Positions 6,692 to 11,588 of a stretch of 11,588 nucleotides of DNA are shown one piece after another (positions within the stretch are counted from its first letter, which is position 1; the number at the start of each line of letters is the position of its first letter). Source of the DNA: JAJPJX01 sp964568355 (GTDB taxonomy: Bacteria > Acidobacteriota > Terriglobia > Bryobacterales > Bryobacteraceae). The position numbers were made by a program, and so were the translations under genes. Location: NCBI GenBank assembly GCA_964568355.1, contig CAZMRK010000024.1, positions 1 to 11,588 on the forward strand, in the 5' to 3' direction. The notes beneath the pieces are model-generated. The model ran no database searches, was not told the DNA's origin, and saw nothing but the letters and a program-made list of their open reading frames with translations.

Positions 6692-8340
6692 TGAAATACG
6701 GCCGCCTGGATGGACAGTGGCTGTGGATGCTGCTGTTCTTCCTTTGCTCTGTGGTTCCTGCAAACTCCCAACCTTCCCAGGATGCCGCATTTCTGTTGAT
6801 TCTCGGCGAACTGCGGGAAGCGCCGTACTCTGAGAAGGCAGGTATTGTCGAACGGCTGGGCCAGACCGGTCATCCGAGCCTCCGCGTGGTCCTCACGGCA
6901 CTCATGGAAGACCGGCTCTATTTCCGCAACAACGATCAGCGTATCTTCATCGTCAAGTCGAGCGAGGGCGATCCACTCGCCCTGATCGATCCTTTGTCCC
7001 TGAAGGGTGCCGGATCGGCTCCCGCGGGAGATCTCACTGCAATCGGCACAAACAACAGTTTGCGGCGCATGTTGAGAACGACCGTGGCGCGATTTGGATT
7101 GTCGAGCCCGGAATCCGCCGTTCGCCGGGATGCGGTGCGGGAGATGTTGCACTCGCTGGACGACCAGGCGATAACGCTGCTCAAGGAGCGAAACGTCGTC
7201 GAAACGAATTCCGGCGTGAGGAGAGAGATCGCTACGGCCTTGGCGTTAGCCGGCCTGAACAGCCCGGACGCCAAGACGCGCCTCGACGCCATCGCCACGC
7301 TGAAAGGCAGCCTCAGCCAGGATGTGCGGAATCGGCTGGCGCTCTTTCTGGAAAAATCTACAGACGGCAGCTATGCGGAGAGCGATGGGAGCGTGCGCCA
7401 GGCCGCCGCCGCGGCGGTGCAAGCCATCGATGGCTGGCGCAACTTTTATTCGGGAGTCGAGACCCTGTTTTTTGGGCTGAGCCTGGGGTCGGTGCTGGTT
7501 CTGGTGGCCATTGGACTGGCAATCACGTTTGGTGTTGTAGGGGTCATCAACATGGCGCATGGCGAGATGATGATGCTGGGCGCCTACACCACCTACTCCG
7601 TTCAGTTGGCTATGGCTGGACACATCGGACTCTCCATCCTCGTGGCGGTTCCGGCCGCATTCCTCGTCGCCGGGTTGACGGGCGTGCTGATGGAGCGGAC
7701 AATTATCCGGTTTCTTTACGGAAGACCGCTGGAGACTTTGCTCGCAACGTTTGGTGTGAGCCTCTTGCTGCAACAATTGGTCCGGTCGATTTTTTCCGCG
7801 CTCAACCGGTCGGTGGTGACACCCGAATGGATGAGTGGCTCCCTGCGGTTGAACGATGCTCTCACCATCACCTACAACCGGCTTTACACTGTGATCTTCA
7901 CGCTGATTATTTTCTCCTTGAGCCTGCTGGTGTTAAAGCGTACCCGCATAGGCCTCGAGATCCGGGCTGTTTCGCAGAATCGAGCCATGGCCAAAGCGAT
8001 GGGCATCCGCACGGAGTGGGTCGACGCATTAACATTTGGACTCGGATCGGGTATCGCCGGCGTCGCCGGTGTCGCGCTGAGCCAGTTGACGAATGTGGGG
8101 CCGAATCTGGGGCAATCCTATATCATTGATTCATTCATGGTCGTAGTTTTCGGCGGTGTTGGAAATCTCTGGGGGGCGCTCATCGGCGGTGTGTCGATGG
8201 GGATCGTCAACAAACTGCTCGAACCATACGCCGGGGCTGTACTGGCAAAGATTCTTGTCCTTGTCGGGCTGATCCTTTTTATTCAAATCCGGCCGCGCGG
8301 ACTGTTTCCGCCAGCCGGCCGTGCGGCCGAGGATAAGTGA
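6691..8340 (+). CDS. urtB: Urea ABC transporter permease UrtB
   Basis: 549 aa from the ATG at 6691, whose A is the last base of the urtA stop (TAATG), so translation is probably coupled. A GTG at 6667 would extend it by 8 residues inside urtA and is less likely. Residues 1-26 look like a signal peptide. Residues 30 to about 250 are a periplasmic helical region with HEAT-like spacing, typical of long UrtB forms. The membrane part starts near residue 262 and has the permease signatures INMAHGEMMMLGAY (286-299), RTRIGLEIRAVSQNRAMAKA, and GGVGNLWG (488-495) before the last helices. It forms the inner-membrane channel with UrtC. The N-terminal region may dock UrtA or shape the periplasmic face; its role is not known. 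The 29-bp gap to urtC keeps it in the operon. Confidence 0.96.
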   Translation: MKYGRLDGQWLWMLLFFLCSVVPANSQPSQDAAFLLILGELREAPYSEKAGIVERLGQTGHPSLRVVLTALMEDRLYFRNNDQRIFIVKSSEGDPLALIDPLSLKGAGSAPAGDLTAIGTNNSLRRMLRTTVARFGLSSPESAVRRDAVREMLHSLDDQAITLLKERNVVETNSGVRREIATALALAGLNSPDAKTRLDAIATLKGSLSQDVRNRLALFLEKSTDGSYAESDGSVRQAAAAAVQAIDGWRNFYSGVETLFFGLSLGSVLVLVAIGLAITFGVVGVINMAHGEMMMLGAYTTYSVQLAMAGHIGLSILVAVPAAFLVAGLTGVLMERTIIRFLYGRPLETLLATFGVSLLLQQLVRSIFSALNRSVVTPEWMSGSLRLNDALTITYNRLYTVIFTLIIFSLSLLVLKRTRIGLEIRAVSQNRAMAKAMGIRTEWVDALTFGLGSGIAGVAGVALSQLTNVGPNLGQSYIIDSFMVVVFGGVGNLWGALIGGVSMGIVNKLLEPYAGAVLAKILVLVGLILFIQIRPRGLFPPAGRAAEDK

Positions 8341-8369
8341 GGATACGTAGCGGTGGGGGTTAGCTAGAA

Positions 8370-9464
8370 GTGCTCGGTCTCCTGAATGGACGCACAGGCG
8401 GTGATCGGGGAGGGAAATGGTTTCTGACGGCGCTCACTCTCGTGACCATTGCGGTACCCCTCTTCAACCAGGTGATTCCTTCGTCATCCCCTTTCCATCT
8501 CTCCACCTATGGGATCACCCTCATTGGAAAGTATCTATGCTATGCCATGCTGGCTTTGGCCGTCGATCTGATTTGGGGATATTGCGGCATCCTAAGCCTT
8601 GGGCATGCGGCGTTTTTTTCACTCGGCGGCTATGCGATGGGCATGTATCTGATGCGGCAGATCGGGCCAAGGGGCGTGTATGGCGATCCCATATTGCCTG
8701 ACTTCATGGTGTTTCTGAATTGGAAGTCCTTGCCCTGGTTCTGGTACGGTTTTAACCATTTCCCGATCGCACTGGTCATGATGGCGCTCGCGCCGGCACT
8801 ACTGGCACTCGTGTTCGGTTGGTTCGCATTCCGCTCGCGCGTCACCGGCGTATATTTTTCCATCATCACCCAGGCGCTTACTTACGCCTTGATGCTGGCG
8901 TTTTTTCGCAACGACATGGGGTTCGGCGGAAACAACGGGTTCACGGATTTCAAAGACATTTTGGGCTTTGACCTGCACTCCGACCGCACTCGCGTGATAC
9001 TGCTCGTGATCACTTCCGCCGCCCTCGCGGCAAGCTACGCGGCTTGCCGCTTCATTGTCGATTCCCGCGCCGGCCGGGTGCTGTGCGCCATTCGGGACGC
9101 GGAGAGCCGGGCGCGTTTTCTCGGTTACCCCGTCGACTCATTCAAGCTGTGGCTTTTCGTGTTTTCAGCCGTGGTCGCCGGCATCGCAGGCGCTCTCTAT
9201 GTGCCGCAAATCGGGATCATCAACCCCAGCGAGTTTTCCCCGATCAATTCCATCGAGGTCGTCATATGGGTGGCGGTCGGAGGTCGAGGCACGCTCTACG
9301 GTGCAATAGCCGGCGCAGTGCTGGTGAACTATGCCAAAACGTATTTCACCGGCGCCTTTCCGGAGGCGTGGCTCTATGCCCTTGGTGCGTTATTTATTCT
9401 CGTAACACTGTTTCTGCCGCGTGGAGTCATCGGCCTTGTCTCGGCACGGAGCAAAAGCAAATGA
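8370..9464 (+). CDS. urtC: Urea ABC transporter permease UrtC
   Basis: 364 aa, LivM-like. An in-frame TAG at 8361-8363 makes the GTG at 8370 the first usable start; a G-rich stretch (8352-8359) about 10 nt upstream can serve as ribosome-binding site. Hydrophobic helices begin near residue 17. Conserved blocks are LAVDLIWGYCGILSLGHAAF, the long loop with GVYGDPILPDFMVFLNWKSL seen in UrtC proteins, RVTGVYFSIITQALTYA, GGNNGFTDF, IRDAESRARFLGYPV (the cytoplasmic coupling segment that contacts the ATPases) and VAVGGRGTLYGAIAGA. It pairs with UrtB to form the transmembrane path for urea. Length and all blocks are intact, with no sign of damage. Confidence 0.96.
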   Translation: MLGLLNGRTGGDRGGKWFLTALTLVTIAVPLFNQVIPSSSPFHLSTYGITLIGKYLCYAMLALAVDLIWGYCGILSLGHAAFFSLGGYAMGMYLMRQIGPRGVYGDPILPDFMVFLNWKSLPWFWYGFNHFPIALVMMALAPALLALVFGWFAFRSRVTGVYFSIITQALTYALMLAFFRNDMGFGGNNGFTDFKDILGFDLHSDRTRVILLVITSAALAASYAACRFIVDSRAGRVLCAIRDAESRARFLGYPVDSFKLWLFVFSAVVAGIAGALYVPQIGIINPSEFSPINSIEVVIWVAVGGRGTLYGAIAGAVLVNYAKTYFTGAFPEAWLYALGALFILVTLFLPRGVIGLVSARSKSK

Positions 9465-9498
9465 ACGGCTGCGAATACATTCCCGCGGAGTGTAGTCA

Positions 9499-10248
9499 TT
9501 GAAGAGGGTCCACGACAAGAGGCTCTATCTCGAAGACGTAACCGTTAGCTTCGACGGTTTTAAGGCGCTCAACGAACTCTCGCTCTACGTCGATCCCGGG
9601 GAACTGCTCTGCATCATCGGCCCCAACGGCGCCGGCAAAACCACCATGATGGATGTCATCACGGGGAAAACGCGCCCGGATTCCGGAACGGCGTGGTTTG
9701 GCGAAGACATCGATCTGCTCAAGTTGTCCGAGCCGGAAATCGTTGCTGCTGGAATCGGACGAAAGTTTCAAAAGCCAACCGTGTTCGAGCAGTTATCGGT
9801 TTTCGAAAACCTCGAACTGGCATTGGCCGGAGTCCGCTCGTTCCTGAAAACCCTGCGCGCCCGCCTTACGGCTGCACAGCGGAACAGAATCGACGAAGTA
9901 TTGGACATTATCGGCCTCACGGAACAGCGCGGGGCGCCGGCAAGAATTCTCGCGCACGGCCAGAAGCAGTGGCTCGAAATCGGGATGCTCCTCATGCAGA
10001 ACCTCGAACTGCTTCTGGTTGACGAGCCGGTTGCCGGCATGACGCCGCACGAAATTGAGCACACGGCCGAACTCCTCCTTTCCCTTGCGGGCGAACACTC
10101 GATTGTCGTGGTGGAGCACGATATGTCCTTCGTTCGATCGATCGCCCGGCGTGTCACGGTATTGCACGAAGGACACGTCATCGCCGAGGGCAATATGGAC
10201 AAAGTGCAGAACGACCCGCGCGTCATCGAGGTCTATCTGGGAGTGTGA
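9499..10248 (+). CDS. urtD: Urea ABC transporter ATP-binding protein UrtD
   Basis: 249 aa, LivG-like ATPase. It starts at TTG 9499: an in-frame TAG at 9493-9495 excludes anything earlier, and GGAG at 9487-9490 lies 8 nt upstream. Walker A is GPNGAGKTT (41-49), the Q-loop glutamine is Q91 (RKFQKPTVFE), Walker B is LLLVDEP (171-177) and the switch His is H207 (VVEHD). The ABC signature reads LAHGQKQWLEIG (151-162). The usual UrtD form is LSHGQ, so Ala152 replaces the serine that contacts the ATP gamma-phosphate across the dimer; the codon GCG is one base from TCG. The VAGMT block after Walker B is typical of UrtD. It works with UrtE as a heterodimer, so one composite ATP site may be altered. 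Confidence 0.96.
   Translation: MKRVHDKRLYLEDVTVSFDGFKALNELSLYVDPGELLCIIGPNGAGKTTMMDVITGKTRPDSGTAWFGEDIDLLKLSEPEIVAAGIGRKFQKPTVFEQLSVFENLELALAGVRSFLKTLRARLTAAQRNRIDEVLDIIGLTEQRGAPARILAHGQKQWLEIGMLLMQNLELLLVDEPVAGMTPHEIEHTAELLLSLAGEHSIVVVEHDMSFVRSIARRVTVLHEGHVIAEGNMDKVQNDPRVIEVYLGV
10239..10243 (+). promoter_or_regulatory. Ribosome-binding site that decides the urtE start
   Basis: GGGAG lies inside the last codons of urtD, 7 nt before the GTG at 10251. The earlier in-frame GTG at 10245, which overlaps the urtD stop as GTGA, would leave only one base between site and start. The spacing favours 10251, and the resulting protein begins M-L-T, as UrtE proteins usually do. Confidence 0.6.
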
Positions 10249-10250
10249 GC

Positions 10251-10946
10251 GTGTTGACAATCGAAGGTATGAACCAGTTCTACGGCGGCAGCCACACGTT
10301 GTGGGACGTGAATCTCACCGTCTCTCCCGGATCTCGTATGTGCCTGATGGGCCGCAACGGAATGGGCAAGACAACGCTGCTGAAGTGCATCATGGGTCTG
10401 CAGCCGGTGAGCTCCGGCTCCATCCGATTCGACGGCGGCGACCTGGTGAAGTGCTCCGCCGAGGAGCGGGCCAGGCTTGGCATTGGCTACGTGCCGCAGG
10501 GGCGGGAGATTTTTTCGCACCTGACCGTGGAGGAAAACCTGCGCGTCGGTCTGGGCGTGCGCAGGAACGGACCCCGCGCGATTCCAAGCCGGATCTTCGA
10601 TTTGTTTCCCGCGCTGAAGCAAATGCTGAAGCGGCTTGGCGGCGATCTCTCGGGCGGCCAGCAGCAGCAGCTCGCCATCGGCCGTGCTCTTGTGCTCGAG
10701 CCGAAGCTGCTGATTCTAGACGAGCCGACCGAAGGAATTCAGCCCAATATCGTCCACGAGATCGGCGATGTCATTCTGAAACTCAACCGGGAAGAAGCTC
10801 TTACCGTGCTGCTGGTCGAGCAGAAGTTGCCGTTCGCGCGGCGGGTGGCCAGCGAGTTTTGCATTCTCGACAAGGGCCGCCGCGCCGCTGCTGGCGCCAT
10901 CGGCGAACTGACGGATGACGTGGTACGCGCCCACCTGAGCGTGTGA
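10251..10946 (+). CDS. urtE: Urea ABC transporter ATP-binding protein UrtE
   Basis: 231 aa from GTG 10251, just 2 bp after the urtD stop; a start at GTG 10245 (two residues longer, overlapping the stop) is the alternative. It is a LivF-like ATPase beginning MLTIEGMNQFYGGSHTLWDV. Walker A is GRNGMGKTT (34-42), the Q-loop is VPQGREIF (Q83), the signature LSGGQ (133-137) is canonical and Walker B is LLILDEP (153-159). The switch position is Gln (LLVEQKLPFA), which is normal for UrtE/LivF. It energises urea import together with UrtD. It is the last gene of the porin-urtABCDE operon. No hairpin with a T-tract follows, and the next gene converges 17 bp downstream. Confidence 0.96.
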   Translation: MLTIEGMNQFYGGSHTLWDVNLTVSPGSRMCLMGRNGMGKTTLLKCIMGLQPVSSGSIRFDGGDLVKCSAEERARLGIGYVPQGREIFSHLTVEENLRVGLGVRRNGPRAIPSRIFDLFPALKQMLKRLGGDLSGGQQQQLAIGRALVLEPKLLILDEPTEGIQPNIVHEIGDVILKLNREEALTVLLVEQKLPFARRVASEFCILDKGRRAAAGAIGELTDDVVRAHLSV

Positions 10947-10963
10947 GGTCCGGATGAAGCGGG

Positions 10964-11588
10964 CTAAGGAGTGTTGCTCCCGTGCGAGTGGCCGTGGCCA
11001 TGGCCATGAGTATGACCTTCGGCAGGGGGAACTCCGGACGCGGTGAGGCCGCGGGCCCGCTGATCGTTGAGCCAATCGATGACATGGGAGAGCCCTTCGC
11101 CGGTTTTCAGATTCGTGAAAACAAATGGAAGCTCCCCCCGTATCCGGCGTGAATCGCGATCCATGACGTCCAGCGAGGCTCCCACATAGGGCGCCAGGTC
11201 GATCTTGTTGATTACCAGCAGTCCGCTGCGGCGAATTCCTGGGCCACCTTTCCGGGGGATCTTGTCTCCGCCCGATACGTCGATGACATAAATCGATGTA
11301 TCGACAAGATCGGGGCTGAAGGCGGCAGCCAGGTTGTCCCCTCCACTTTCAACGAAGACCAATTCAAGGCCGGCATGCTCGCTTTCCAACTCCGCGATTG
11401 CCTCGAGATTCATCGAGGCATCCTCGCGAATCGCGGCATGGGGGCAACCGCCGGTCTCTACGCCTCGGATGCGATTGAGCGGGAGCGTACCCTGCCTCAT
11501 CAAAAACTCGGCATCTTCTTTGGTATAAATGTCGTTCGTCACGACGCCAAGGTTCACCGCGGGCCACAGCTTGCGGATCAACTGATCG
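10964..11588 (-). CDS. ureG: Urease accessory GTPase UreG, C-terminal part with His-rich tail
   Basis: 207 codons are visible. The frame stays open to base 11588, so the N-terminus with the P-loop (GGPVGSGKT in the family, roughly the first 25-30 residues) lies outside. The TTG at 11579-11581 encodes an internal Leu and is not the start. Visible family blocks are VVTNDIYTKEDAEFL, ETGGCPHAAIREDASMN with the nickel-binding CPH (11438-11446), FVESGGDNLAAAFSPDL, YVIDVSGGDKIPRKGGPG and the guanine-specificity NKID with LAPYVGASL. UreG hydrolyses GTP to drive nickel insertion into urease with UreE, UreF and UreD/UreH in the cytoplasm. After the normal end (ISHVIDWL-like helix, here SHVIDWLNDQRARG) comes an extra tail containing HTHGHGHGHSH. 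The gene converges on urtE and is probably the last gene of a urease operon to the right. Confidence 0.95.
   Translation of the reverse strand, partial: DQLIRKLWPAVNLGVVTNDIYTKEDAEFLMRQGTLPLNRIRGVETGGCPHAAIREDASMNLEAIAELESEHAGLELVFVESGGDNLAAAFSPDLVDTSIYVIDVSGGDKIPRKGGPGIRRSGLLVINKIDLAPYVGASLDVMDRDSRRIRGELPFVFTNLKTGEGLSHVIDWLNDQRARGLTASGVPPAEGHTHGHGHGHSHGSNTP

Noticed and set aside
10055..10918. 287-codon plus-strand frame spanning the urtD/urtE junction
   Set aside because: It is out of frame with two well-conserved ATPases and its product is Arg/Ser/Pro-rich with no family features.
10968..10980. Hairpin as a shared terminator for urtE and ureG
   Set aside because: The stem is only 4 bp, lies inside ureG and has no T-tract on either strand.
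11579..11581. TTG as the start of ureG
   Set aside because: The frame continues upstream to the window edge and the family needs an N-terminal P-loop not present here, so this is an internal Leu codon.

Overview
The window looks like chromosomal DNA from a GC-rich Gram-negative bacterium, most likely an Acidobacteriota member of the Solibacter/Bryobacter type. This is inferred from two things: a paired DUF1592-type cytochrome and DUF1552 Tat protein, a combination expanded in Acidobacteriota and Planctomycetota, and a small secreted protein of a style common in Solibacter relatives. An outer-membrane porin and several Sec/Tat signal peptides show a two-membrane envelope. There are no RNA genes, insertion sequences, CRISPR arrays or signs of recent transfer.

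Layout. Positions 1-276 (minus) hold the N-terminal 92 codons of a secreted hypothetical protein that runs off the left edge. A 115-bp divergent spacer follows. Positions 392-3687 (plus) are a two-gene, translationally coupled unit (ATGA overlap): an exported protein with two CxxCH haem motifs and DUF1587/1595/1592/1588/1585 regions, then a Tat-exported HXXSHH (DUF1552) protein. A candidate terminator lies at 3703-3730. Positions 3688-4294 are a roughly 600-bp non-coding stretch rich in short hairpins and perfect palindromes. Positions 4295-10946 (plus) form one compact operon: outer-membrane porin, urtA, urtB, urtC, urtD, urtE. Positions 10964-11588 (minus) are the 3' part of ureG, converging on urtE with only 17 bp between the stop codons.

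How the genes work together. The porin should admit urea (or short amides) through the outer membrane. UrtA captures it in the periplasm, UrtB/UrtC carry it across the inner membrane, and UrtD/UrtE power the step with ATP. The arrangement parallels the fmdCDEF amide/urea genes of Methylophilus, and UrtA has the FmdD-like form of the family, so substrate breadth is open. UreG is the GTPase that helps load nickel into urease, so a urease operon probably lies to the right and reads towards the transporter. The UreG copy has an unusual C-terminal tail in which six His alternate with other residues. Other points of note are an Ala in place of the usual Ser in the UrtD ABC signature, non-ATG starts for urtC, urtD and urtE, and the structured spacer upstream of the porin. 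The cytochrome/HXXSHH pair is a recognisable but functionally uncharacterised system.
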